Assembly (NCBI RefSeq): GCF_029855045.1
Contig: NZ_CP123228.1
Span: forward strand, 3,844,001-3,908,000
From: Piscinibacter sp. XHJ-5
GTDB lineage: Bacteria; Pseudomonadota; Gammaproteobacteria; Burkholderiales; Burkholderiaceae_C
Direction of reading: 5' to 3'
DNA: 64,000 nt
The notes beneath the pieces were generated by a model, which was given only the letters and a program-made list of their open reading frames with translations, was not told the DNA's origin and made no database searches. A program made the translations under genes and the position numbers. Positions within the stretch are counted from its first letter, which is position 1, and each line of letters starts with the position of its first letter. Positions 7,897 through 15,470 of the stretch are shown here, piece by piece.

Positions 7897-9195
7897 TCAG
7901 TCCGGCCGCGGCAGGCGCAGCTCGATCTCGATGCGCCGGTTGCGCGCACGTTCGGCCGCGCCCTGGTTGGGCACCAGCGGCTCGACGTCGGCGCGCCCTT
8001 CTGCGCGCACCCGGTCGGGCCGCGTGCCCTGCTGCACCAGCACCGCGAGCACGGCCTGCGCGCGCTCGCGCGAAAGGTGCCAGTGGGACGGGAACTGCAG
8101 CGAGCCCACCGGGCCGTCGTCGGTGTGGCCGATGACGGCGATCTGGCCGGGCAGTTCCTTCAGGGCCCGCGCGACACGGGCGAGCAGCTCCACCTGCCCG
8201 GCCTCGACCTGGGCGCTGCCCGGCACGAACAGCGCATCGGCGGGCAGCCGGATCACGGACCGCTGCGCCTCGTCGCGCACCTCGAGCGCACCGCGTCCGG
8301 CGTCGGCCTGCAACAGCGGCGCAAGCCGCGGCTTGCCGGCGGTCGCCGCTCGGTCCAGCCGCAGTGCCGCCGGCACCGCATGCACCTGGCGGAAGACCGG
8401 CTCGGCGAGGTCGCGCAGGCGCGAATTGAGCGCCAGCAGCACGCCCAGTACGACACCGCCGGCGACCGCCAGCAGGACCCACAGCGGCAGCACGGAGACG
8501 TCCCGATGTCCGTGCGTGCTGACGCCCTGCCAGTGGATCGACAGCGTGCGAGGCGAGCCGGCGTCCTTGGCCGGCCGGATGACCTCCAGCACGCGGGCGG
8601 CGATCGCCTCGAGCTGGGCACGGCCATTGGGCACGCCGCGGTAGCGCCCCTCGAAGCCCAGCTGCAGGCAGACCCAGAAGAGCTCCAGCAGGTCGGCGTT
8701 GAGTGCGGCGTCCTGCCCCAGGCGCTCCAGCAGCTGGAACGCCTTCTCGCCGCCCCAGCGCTCCTCGTGGAATTCCTGCAGCAGGCTGCGCTGCGCCCAG
8801 CTGCCGCCCGCCGCCCACGGGGTCTGCGCGATGGTTTCGTCGATGAAGGTGCACAGCACGTAGCGCGCCGCCGTCACTTTGGGCCGCGGCACGCCATTGG
8901 CAGCAGCCATCGCCTCGAATTCGCCGATCCAGTCGAGCAGCTGGCGGCGCAGGCCGTCCGGATCGGCGTGCGTGGTGGTGGTGCGCAGCTGGGGCACCAG
9001 CGCCAGCAGGACGCCTGCGGCCGCCAGCAGCGGATTGATGCCGGCGACCAGCCGCTGCAGCTCCACCCCCGCGCTGGTGGTCGGTCCGCGCGGCGGCGCC
9101 GGCCGCTTCATCGCCACCGTGGCCTGCCCGCCCGGCGCCGGCATCAGGATGGTCGGCTCGTGACCCTGGATCAGCGTGCGCTCATCGGCGGCCAT
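7897..9195 (-). CDS. tssL: Type VI secretion system inner-membrane protein TssL with OmpA domain
   Basis: This protein of 432 residues has a DotU domain (about 45-210, with F-I-D-E-T-I-A-Q-T-P-W and Q-E-F-H-E-E-R-W-G-G-E-K), one membrane helix (236-256) and a periplasmic OmpA-like peptidoglycan-binding domain (about 320-430, with G-H-T-D-D and R-N-R-R-I-E-I). The first 20 residues carry two threonines, E-R-T7-L-I and E-P-T15-I-L-M-P. In Agrobacterium, phosphorylation of TssL Thr14 by PpkA creates an Fha docking site, and Thr15 is the obvious counterpart here. The ATG at 9195 is preferred over upstream TTG codons because AGGGG lies 5' of it and the protein then starts like its relatives. Confidence 0.94.
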   Translation of the reverse strand: MAADERTLIQGHEPTILMPAPGGQATVAMKRPAPPRGPTTSAGVELQRLVAGINPLLAAAGVLLALVPQLRTTTTHADPDGLRRQLLDWIGEFEAMAAANGVPRPKVTAARYVLCTFIDETIAQTPWAAGGSWAQRSLLQEFHEERWGGEKAFQLLERLGQDAALNADLLELFWVCLQLGFEGRYRGVPNGRAQLEAIAARVLEVIRPAKDAGSPRTLSIHWQGVSTHGHRDVSVLPLWVLLAVAGGVVLGVLLALNSRLRDLAEPVFRQVHAVPAALRLDRAATAGKPRLAPLLQADAGRGALEVRDEAQRSVIRLPADALFVPGSAQVEAGQVELLARVARALKELPGQIAVIGHTDDGPVGSLQFPSHWHLSRERAQAVLAVLVQQGTRPDRVRAEGRADVEPLVPNQGAAERARNRRIEIELRLPRPD

Positions 9196-9285
9196 GGCGG
9201 GCCCCTGCGACGGCCGGTACGACCTTGCGCCTTGCGGGCGCCGCTTTGCTGAGTCACGCGAGGCCTCCCATGGCGTCAACGGGCC

Positions 9286-10698
9286 CTAGCCGCGGGTGAC
9301 CGCGGCTTCACGCAGGAAGCGCTCGCGCAGCGCATCGCTCTCGAGGCTCTGCGCGACCTGGTTGAAGAAGTCGTGGCGGCTCGCGCCGTTGGCGGCGGCG
9401 CGCTTGGCGATGACCCGCGCGATCGGGCCGATGTAGGTGGTCAGCAGCTTGGTCGCGCGCTCCAGCTCCTCGGGCGTCAGTGTCGGGCCCGGCGTGGGCG
9501 TGACCGGCAGCGGCGTCTCGTTGCCGGTCGGCACGCGCGAGCGCAGCGCGGTCAGGCCCTTGCCCGTGACCGCGCGCACGAACGCATCCTTGTCCTCCTG
9601 CCGCTCGATCGACTCGATCAGCGCCGCGGTCAGCGTGTCGATGTCCTTGTGATTCTTGGCCGCCCGGCGCACCAGCACCCGCGCCACCGGCCCGAGGAAG
9701 CGCGCCAGCTCCACCTCGACACCCGACAGCACGGCCGCGCTCCAGCCGGTGGGCGGCGGCGTGCTGGTGCCGGCGACGGCCGTCGTCTTCGGCAGTGAAG
9801 GCGCGCCGGCGTCGGGCACGATCGGCCGCTTGGGCGAGACGATGGTCGCGTCCGACAGCGTGCTGTTCAGCGGCTCGGCGTACTCGGCCAGGATGGCCGC
9901 GCGGAAGGCGGCGGCGCTCTGGTAGCGGTTTTCCGGCTTCTTCTCGAGCGCGCGCGCGACGACCGCGTCGTACTTGGTCCAGCGCCGGTTCGGATCGATC
10001 GTCGAAGGCGGCGGGGGGTCGTGGTAGCACACGTCGTACATCACGGCCTCCGAGCGGCCGCGAAACGGCGGCTGGCCCGCCAGCAGGTTGTAGAACAGCA
10101 CGCCGGCCGAGAAGATGTCGACCCGGTGGTCGATCTGCCCCGACAGGTACATCTCGGGCGCGATGTAGCCCGGCGTGCCCATGATGATGTTCGTCTTTGT
10201 GCGGTCGGCGCTCTCGATGCGCGCGATGCCGAAGTCGGTGAGCTTGATGCGGCCGTTGCTCATCACCAGGATGTTGGCCGGCTTGATGTCGCGGTGCCAC
10301 ACCGCATGGTCGTGGGCGAACTGGAGCGCGTCGAGCAGCTGCGCCATCACGCTGACCGAATCGTGCTCGTCGAAGGGCGAGCCATTGGACAGGTACTCGC
10401 GAAGGCTGCTGCCTTCCACGTACTCCATCGCGATGTACGCGTACTGCGCGTCTTCGCCGTACTCGTACACCGACACGATCCCGGGGTGATTCAAGGTGCC
10501 GGCCGCTTGCGCCTCGCGGCGGAAGCGGCCGGACAGTGTCTCGCTCTTGTCGTCGTCGTCGATGAGTTCCTTGCGGATCGTCTTGATGGCCACCGGGCGC
10601 TTGATGACGGGGTCGTAGCCGCGATAGACGATGCCCATCGCGCCTTTGCCGATGACCTCGCTGATCGGGTATTTGCCGAGACGCTCCGGAATGCTCAT
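9286..10698 (-). CDS. ppkA: PpkA-like serine/threonine kinase with two C-terminal tandem repeats
   Basis: This protein of 470 residues has a complete Hanks-type kinase domain (about 8-270): G-K-G-A-M-G, V-A-I-K (Lys39), H-R-D-I-K-P-A-N (Asp137), D-F-G (Asp155) and a G-T-P-G-Y-I-A-P-E loop. No membrane helix is visible, unlike Pseudomonas PpkA. The C-terminus holds two copies of one unit starting L-x-x-[FY]-[LI]-G-P-[VI]-A-R-V at 331 and 419, each about 48 residues and joined by a Pro/Thr linker. Such units occur in other bacterial signalling proteins, but I cannot assign them a function. Its place between a sensor and tssL, with tagH nearby, supports a role in threonine-phosphorylation control of the T6SS. 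Confidence 0.88.
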   Translation of the reverse strand: MSIPERLGKYPISEVIGKGAMGIVYRGYDPVIKRPVAIKTIRKELIDDDDKSETLSGRFRREAQAAGTLNHPGIVSVYEYGEDAQYAYIAMEYVEGSSLREYLSNGSPFDEHDSVSVMAQLLDALQFAHDHAVWHRDIKPANILVMSNGRIKLTDFGIARIESADRTKTNIIMGTPGYIAPEMYLSGQIDHRVDIFSAGVLFYNLLAGQPPFRGRSEAVMYDVCYHDPPPPSTIDPNRRWTKYDAVVARALEKKPENRYQSAAAFRAAILAEYAEPLNSTLSDATIVSPKRPIVPDAGAPSLPKTTAVAGTSTPPPTGWSAAVLSGVEVELARFLGPVARVLVRRAAKNHKDIDTLTAALIESIERQEDKDAFVRAVTGKGLTALRSRVPTGNETPLPVTPTPGPTLTPEELERATKLLTTYIGPIARVIAKRAAANGASRHDFFNQVAQSLESDALRERFLREAAVTRG

Positions 10699-10708
10699 TC
10701 AGCTCATC

Positions 10709-11581
10709 TCAACTTTCCAGCATCTTCATCGCCTGCACCATGCTGGTCCGCATGCGGGCGATGGAGCGCGAGAGCACGCCGATCTCGTCGCGCGACTTGC
10801 GCTTGAACTCCGGGATCTCCAGCTCGCCGAGGCTGACGCGGTCGGCGAACTGCGACAGCTTGCCGATGGGCCGGATCACCAGCGCCCACAGCATCAGGTT
10901 GAGCACCAGGCCGATGACCACGAACACCACCGCGATCGATCCCATGAACACCGTGAAGGCCTGGTTGGCGCGCTCCAGCGGGACTCGAGTGGGCACCGAG
11001 ATGATCTGCGCGCCCACCACGTCGTTCAGCGTCCAGCCGAAGCCGTTGGCCGGGCCGTAGCGCTCGAGCATCGTCTTGGGAGCGGCGTCGATGGTGCTGT
11101 GGCAGCGCAGGCAGGCCTGGTTGGTGATGCGGATGGGGCGCGCGATGTAGAAGGAGCGGCCGTTCGGCGTGTCGCGGTCGCCCATCAGCTCGGAGGCGTC
11201 CTTGTTGGTGCGGAACTGCGTGATGAGGTCGGTCTCCCAGTCGACGGCACGGTTGCGGGGATTGGTGGGGTTGAGCACCGCCTCCTTGTAGCCGTACTCC
11301 GTGTGCTTCTTGCGCAGGTCGTTGAAGACCTCGGTGGCCGAGTACGCCGGAACCGACTGCGGCAGGAAGGTGTACTTCATCTGCGTCTCGAGCAGCGGGT
11401 TCACCTGCGACGAGGTGTAGGTGCGCGCCGCCAGCGCGGTGTCCATCAGCAGGCGGGCGTTCTGCGCGATCTCGTCGCGCGCGTTGCGCTCGAGCAGCGT
11501 CCACGACACCTGGCCGGTGGCCGCGAGCCCCAGCGCGAAGATCAGGATGAACACGAGGTTGAACTTGAACAGCAGCTTCAT
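10709..11581 (-). CDS. DUF3365 (Tll0287-like) haem-c-type membrane sensor with HAMP
   Basis: This protein of 290 residues starts at an ATG with GAGGAATC upstream. A membrane helix (8-29) leads to a periplasmic domain (30-205) of the DUF3365 type, with a haem c attachment motif C-L-R-C-H (Cys157, Cys160, His161). A second helix (about 210-235) and a HAMP domain (about 236-285) follow, and no output domain. It lies 10 nt upstream of the PpkA-like kinase and 10 nt downstream of the FecR gene. A redox- or ligand-sensing receptor passing a signal to the kinase is an attractive inference; Pseudomonas instead uses TagQRST for this step. Confidence 0.85.
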   Translation of the reverse strand: MKLLFKFNLVFILIFALGLAATGQVSWTLLERNARDEIAQNARLLMDTALAARTYTSSQVNPLLETQMKYTFLPQSVPAYSATEVFNDLRKKHTEYGYKEAVLNPTNPRNRAVDWETDLITQFRTNKDASELMGDRDTPNGRSFYIARPIRITNQACLRCHSTIDAAPKTMLERYGPANGFGWTLNDVVGAQIISVPTRVPLERANQAFTVFMGSIAVVFVVIGLVLNLMLWALVIRPIGKLSQFADRVSLGELEIPEFKRKSRDEIGVLSRSIARMRTSMVQAMKMLES

Positions 11582-11591
11582 CGCGGATTCC

Positions 11592-12518
11592 TCAGTTTGC
11601 AACGCTGGACGCCGCAGGAGTCGGCGGGCGTCCCGTCACCACGGTGGCCTTGGGCGGCGCCGGCGGCTCCTTCGGCTTGTACTTCTCCGGGAACAGGATC
11701 GGATCCCATTCCGGATGGGCCGACAGGTTCGCCACCAGCGAGTTGCGGAAAGCCGCCTCGCGTGCCTTGCCGCGCCAGCGCTGCATCAGCGGACGGCGCA
11801 CCGACGACTCGGCCTTCAGCCAGTGCTCCACATCGGCATAGACGAAATCGGGCGCGTCTTTCGGCTGCACCGGGCGATCGCGGTAACGCTCCAGGCGCAG
11901 CGGCAGCGAGTCGCGAAAGAACTTCGGCATCTCGGCGACGAAAGCCGGCGCCGGGCTGGCGCTGACCGAGCCGCGCGTGCCGGCCTTGCGCCTGAAGAAG
12001 TCGCCCGCCTTGAGCAGCACCACCACCGGCGCACCCTGCTGACGCTCGGCCACGCGTGTCTCGCCCTTCTCGACGAACAGGCTCACCTCCGAAGGCGAGC
12101 TGCGCAGCACGACGGCAGCCGCGCTGGCAGGCATCTCGATGAGCGGGGCGCGCAGGTCGAAGCCGGGGGCGGCCGCGGGGGCATCGCGCTTGGCCCCGAT
12201 CAGCTTGACCCAGCCGTCCATGAGGTAGAGCCAGCGGTCGGTCTTCTGCTTGGAGGTGCTGACGTTGAACATGGCACGTGTAGCGGGTCCGAATTGCGCG
12301 ACCGACTGGTCCGCCAGCTCGATCTGCGTGAAGGTCGACGCGGCCGTCTCCACGATGTCGCCGGGCATCAGGCGCACGCCTTCGGCGGCATGCACGCGCC
12401 CTGCGCCGCGATAGATCACGGCCTCGCCCTCGAGGATGGTGATCGTTCCCGACACGTCCGCGGCATGCACGCTCCACGGCGCCGTCAGAACCGCAGCCAG
12501 GATGAATGCACGCATCAT
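11592..12518 (-). CDS. Exported FecR-domain protein, first gene of the T6SS operon
   Basis: This protein of 308 residues could start at either of two adjacent ATGs (12518 or 12515), with GAGGCGC upstream. It has a signal peptide (cleavage near S-V-H-A, residue 19). The FecR-like beta domain spans about 20-170, with G-E-A-V-I-Y-R, R-L-M-P-G-D-I-V-E-T and T-Q-I-E-L-A-D-Q-S-V. A Pro-rich end follows. There is no transmembrane anti-sigma arrangement or sigma factor nearby, so this is the periplasmic FecR module rather than a FecIR pair. As the first gene of the operon, next to the haem-c sensor, it may be an envelope input for kinase signalling. Confidence 0.8.
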   Translation of the reverse strand: MMRAFILAAVLTAPWSVHAADVSGTITILEGEAVIYRGAGRVHAAEGVRLMPGDIVETAASTFTQIELADQSVAQFGPATRAMFNVSTSKQKTDRWLYLMDGWVKLIGAKRDAPAAAPGFDLRAPLIEMPASAAAVVLRSSPSEVSLFVEKGETRVAERQQGAPVVVLLKAGDFFRRKAGTRGSVSASPAPAFVAEMPKFFRDSLPLRLERYRDRPVQPKDAPDFVYADVEHWLKAESSVRRPLMQRWRGKAREAAFRNSLVANLSAHPEWDPILFPEKYKPKEPPAPPKATVVTGRPPTPAASSVAN

Positions 12519-12570
12519 TCAGCGCCTCCTCGCCAGAGGGTGTCCACCGGCGCCCACGAGCAATCTAGAC

Positions 12571-12600
12571 CTCGCTGTCTGACACTGTCAATCGAGCGAG
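12571..12600. promoter_or_regulatory. Composite dyad in the divergent T6SS promoter region
   Basis: The core TGACA-C-TGTCA (12580-12590) is framed by CTCGCT (12571-12576) and AGCGAG (12595-12600), all sharing a centre near 12585. It lies 53 nt upstream of the FecR gene and 114 nt upstream of tagH in the 195-nt divergent gap. This is a candidate regulator site controlling both arms; the protein that would bind is unknown. Confidence 0.4.
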
Positions 12601-12713
12601 ACCTGCATCCTTGGGGGGACCGTGCAAGCGTGGGGGGTGGGGCCTGACAGGGCGTGCGGCACCCTCGGCAGTAAGATCGATCACTCGGGTTCCGAGGGTC
12701 CAGAGCGCGTCCG

Positions 12714-13823
12714 ATGATCGCGATTCGAGTGGTTTCCCGCGCCGGCGAAGCGCCCAGTGCACCGCTCGCGGCGGTGTTCGGCGACGCCGGCGGCGACATC
12801 GGGCGCGGCGCTGACTGCACACTCGTGCTGCCCGACCCCGAGCGCCGCATCTCGCGCAAGCACCTGCAGGTCGCCACCCGCGCCGGCCGCCACCTGCTGC
12901 GGCTCATCAGCACCAACCTGCTGGTCGAACTCAACGGCGTCCCGCTCGCCCCGGGCGTGGAATACCTGCTGGACGACGCGGCCGAGATCCGCATCGGCCC
13001 GTTCGTGCTGCAGGCGGGCTCCGGCACCCGGCCCGTCGCCGCCGCGAAGGCCGACGATTCCCTCGATCTGCTGGCCCCCCCACGCACGGCATCGCGCCTC
13101 AGCGTCTTCCACGACCTGCTGCATGCCGACGAGGCGCCGCGCGCTACGCCCGCCGAGATCGATCTGGTGGTCGGCGACACGTCCGAGTACGGCGCGCCTG
13201 GCGCGCGCCCCGCTCTGTCCGCCTCCGCCGACGAGCTGGTCGCAGCGCTCTACGCCGGACTGGGCATGACGGTCCCGCCGCCGGAAGCGGGCTCGACGCA
13301 GCAGATGCGCCTCGTGGGCGCCCTGCTGCGCAGCACGGTGGCCGGCACGCTCAGCCTGCTGGCATCGCGCACCATCGCCAAGCGCGAGCTGGGCGCCAAT
13401 CCCACGCTGCCGCAAAGCCGCCAGAACAACCCGCTCAAGTTCTCGCATCACGTCGACGCGGCGCTGTCGCGGCTGCTCGGGCCGCCGCAGCGCGGTTTCA
13501 TCGCGCCGCTGGCCGCCGTCGACGCCGCCTTCGACGACTTGCGTGCACACGAGCTGGCGGTCATCGCGGGCATGCGGGCCGCGCTCGAGGCGGTGCTCGC
13601 GCGCTTCAACCCGCAGACGCTGGAGTCGCGGCTGGCCGGCAAAGGGGTCTGGGAGAACCTGGTGCCGGTCAACCACAAGGCCCGGCTGTGGGAGCGCTAT
13701 GGCGAGCAGCACGCCGAAATGCTGCGCGAGATCGAGGACGACTTCGACTCGATCTTCGGCCGCGCCTTCAGCGAAGCCTACGAGGCCCAGCTCGCGCGGC
13801 TGGACGCGCCGCCGCGCGGCTGA
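12714..13823 (+). CDS. tagH: Type VI secretion-associated FHA-domain protein TagH (Fha1-like)
   Basis: This protein of 369 residues has an N-terminal FHA domain (about 1-100) with I-G-R-G-x-D-C-T-L-V-L-P-D and I-S-R-K-H, the phosphothreonine-binding Arg/Ser loops. A variable linker follows, then the T6SS-specific C-terminal domain (about 180-355) with N-P-L-K-F, F-D-D-L-R-A-H-E and W-E-R-Y-G-E-Q-H. Fha proteins bind threonine-phosphorylated T6SS partners and trigger assembly. It is transcribed away from the main operon across a shared promoter gap. Upstream ribosome-binding similarity is weak, but the ATG begins the FHA domain directly. Confidence 0.92.
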   Translation: MIAIRVVSRAGEAPSAPLAAVFGDAGGDIGRGADCTLVLPDPERRISRKHLQVATRAGRHLLRLISTNLLVELNGVPLAPGVEYLLDDAAEIRIGPFVLQAGSGTRPVAAAKADDSLDLLAPPRTASRLSVFHDLLHADEAPRATPAEIDLVVGDTSEYGAPGARPALSASADELVAALYAGLGMTVPPPEAGSTQQMRLVGALLRSTVAGTLSLLASRTIAKRELGANPTLPQSRQNNPLKFSHHVDAALSRLLGPPQRGFIAPLAAVDAAFDDLRAHELAVIAGMRAALEAVLARFNPQTLESRLAGKGVWENLVPVNHKARLWERYGEQHAEMLREIEDDFDSIFGRAFSEAYEAQLARLDAPPRG

Positions 13824-13883
13824 ATGCGTCCGGCGGATCACCATGCTGCAAGCCGATGATTGCCCCTCGTGAAACCATGCGCC

Positions 13884-14045
13884 ATGCACGACCTGCCGCC
13901 CAATCCACCGGAGGCACCGCCGCCGGCCGAGCCGCCGCCCGGGCAGCCTGAGCCGAGCGAGCCCACCATCGAGGATCCGCCGTCCCCGCACCGGCCGGAC
14001 CCCGTGCGCGAGCCGGGACGCGCGCCCCCGGCCATCGCGCGCTGA
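13884..14045 (+). CDS. Short proline-rich hypothetical protein
   Basis: This 53-residue frame is almost one-third proline (N-P-P-E-A-P-P-P-A-E-P-P-P-G), with acidic residues, no signal peptide and no membrane helix. It starts 60 nt after tagH and has no convincing ribosome-binding site. Short Pro-rich proteins of this type occur in Burkholderiales genomes, but at this base composition the frame could also be fortuitous. Confidence 0.35.
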   Translation: MHDLPPNPPEAPPPAEPPPGQPEPSEPTIEDPPSPHRPDPVREPGRAPPAIAR

Positions 14046-14050
14046 TCGCC

Positions 14051-14689
14051 TCAGCCGGGGCCGAGGTGCTGGTGGAACCAGGCCGTGGCGAGCCGGGTGA
14101 CCTCGTCCAGCGTCCCGGGCTCCTCGAACAGATGGGTGGCGCCGGGCACGATGGACAGCACCTTCTCGCTGCGCATGCGGGCCATCGCACGTCGGTTGAG
14201 CTCGAGCACCTGCGGATCGTGCGAGCCGACGATGAGCAAGGTCGGGGCACGCACCTCTTCCAGCGCGTCGCCCGCCAGGTCGGGCCGGCCGCCGCGCGAC
14301 ACGATGGCCGCGGGCCGATGCCGCGGCTGCGCCGCGGCCATCAGCGCGGCGCCGGCGCCGGTGCTGGCACCGAAGTAGCCGAGCGGCAGCAGGGCCGTGT
14401 CGGCATTGAGGTGCACCCAGTCGGTCGCCTCGCCCAGACGCTGGGCGAGCAACTCGATGTCGAACACGTTGGCGCGGTCGTTCTCCTCGTCCTCGGTGAG
14501 CAGGTCCAGCAGCAGCGTGGCGATGCCGGCTCGGCGAAGCGCCGTCGCGACCCGCTGATTGCGCGGGCTGAGCCGGCCGCTGCCGCTGCCGTGGGCGAAG
14601 AGCACGATGCCGCGCGCCTGCGCCGGCACCCCCAGCAGGCCCTGCAGGCCATGCGGCGGGATCTCGACGGCCTTGACGTCATCGGACAT
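14051..14689 (-). CDS. Dienelactone-hydrolase-like alpha/beta hydrolase
   Basis: This protein of 212 residues has a compact alpha/beta-hydrolase fold with V-L-F-A-H-G-S-G-S-G-R. The nucleophile elbow is G-Y-F-G-A-S-T-G-A-G-A (Ser), the acid strand is L-L-I-V-G-S-H-D-P-Q (Asp), and the catalytic His lies in G-A-T-H-L-F-E-E-P. Proteins of this sort are often fused to or neighbour phosphoribosyltransferases, but none is seen here. The start overlaps otsB by 11 nt, so it belongs to the trehalose transcript. Its substrate is unknown. Confidence 0.85.
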   Translation of the reverse strand: MSDDVKAVEIPPHGLQGLLGVPAQARGIVLFAHGSGSGRLSPRNQRVATALRRAGIATLLLDLLTEDEENDRANVFDIELLAQRLGEATDWVHLNADTALLPLGYFGASTGAGAALMAAAQPRHRPAAIVSRGGRPDLAGDALEEVRAPTLLIVGSHDPQVLELNRRAMARMRSEKVLSIVPGATHLFEEPGTLDEVTRLATAWFHQHLGPG

Positions 14690-15470
14690 GCACGCCTCCT
14701 CTGGCTGCGGCGACGCCGTCGCCGCGCAGCGCCAGCATGCGGTGCAGCACGCTCACCAGCTCGGTGTCGCTGTCGAGGAAGAACATCGCGCGCGACAGGG
14801 GATCGTCGCGGCCGATGCGCACCGTGAGCCAATGCGGCTCGGCGCGCATGAACACGGCCTCGTCGTTGACGTCGTCGCCGATGAACACCGCCGCTCCCGA
14901 GCGCGTGCGGCGCACCAGCGACGCCAGCGCGTCGCCCTTGTCCGGCAGTCCCGGGCCCACGATGTTGACGACGCACTTGCCGCCGAAGCGCTTGAGCGCC
15001 GGATCGATGCCCTGCAGCAGCTCCTCGATGCAGGTGAGCGCGGCGCCGACGTTGGGCGCGAGCCGGTAGTGCAGCGCCAGCGAGTACTGCTTGTCCTCGA
15101 CCTCGACGCCGGCGTCGATCAGCAACTCGCCGTGCAAGGCGATGCGGTGCCGCAGCGCATCCAGCGCCTGGCTGGCAGTAGACGGCGGGCCCACCTCGGG
15201 GTCCTCGCCGCCGTGGTTGCCGATGACGTAGCGCGGCTGGAAGCCCAGCCGCGGGCGCACGTCGGCGACGCTGCGTCCGGTGATCACCGCCACCGGCAGG
15301 CCCCTGGCCAGCTGCGCCAGCCCCTGCGACACGGCAGACGGCACATGCACCTCGTCGGGACGCGCGACGATGGGCGCCAGCGTGCCGTCGAAGTCGAAGG
15401 CCAGGAGCGGCGACAGCCGCATGACCGCTTCCAGCGCCTGCTCGCCCTCAGATGTGAACAGGTGTCGCAT
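14679..15470 (-). CDS. otsB: Trehalose-6-phosphate phosphatase
   Basis: This protein of 263 residues is a HAD-superfamily phosphatase with motif I D-F-D-G-T-L-A-P-I (Asp nucleophile), V-I-T-G-R-S, G-N-H-G and the late F-I-G-D-D-V-N-D-E motif IV, which is the OtsB pattern. It converts trehalose 6-phosphate to trehalose in the cytoplasm. Its start lies inside the end of otsA (23-nt overlap) and its end overlaps the hydrolase, so the three genes form one tightly coupled unit. Confidence 0.94.
   Translation of the reverse strand: MRHLFTSEGEQALEAVMRLSPLLAFDFDGTLAPIVARPDEVHVPSAVSQGLAQLARGLPVAVITGRSVADVRPRLGFQPRYVIGNHGGEDPEVGPPSTASQALDALRHRIALHGELLIDAGVEVEDKQYSLALHYRLAPNVGAALTCIEELLQGIDPALKRFGGKCVVNIVGPGLPDKGDALASLVRRTRSGAAVFIGDDVNDEAVFMRAEPHWLTVRIGRDDPLSRAMFFLDSDTELVSVLHRMLALRGDGVAAARGGVHVR

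Noticed and set aside
4431..8135. 1234-codon plus-strand open frame opposite tssM
   Set aside because: tssM on the other strand has the full domain order of its family. The antisense product is His/Gln/Arg-rich with no recognisable motif.
1..13823. A complete T6SS with hcp, vgrG or effector-immunity genes
   Set aside because: Only tssL, tssM, tagF, tagH and the kinase branch are present. No Hcp, VgrG, sheath or ClpV sequence was found, so the rest must lie outside the window.
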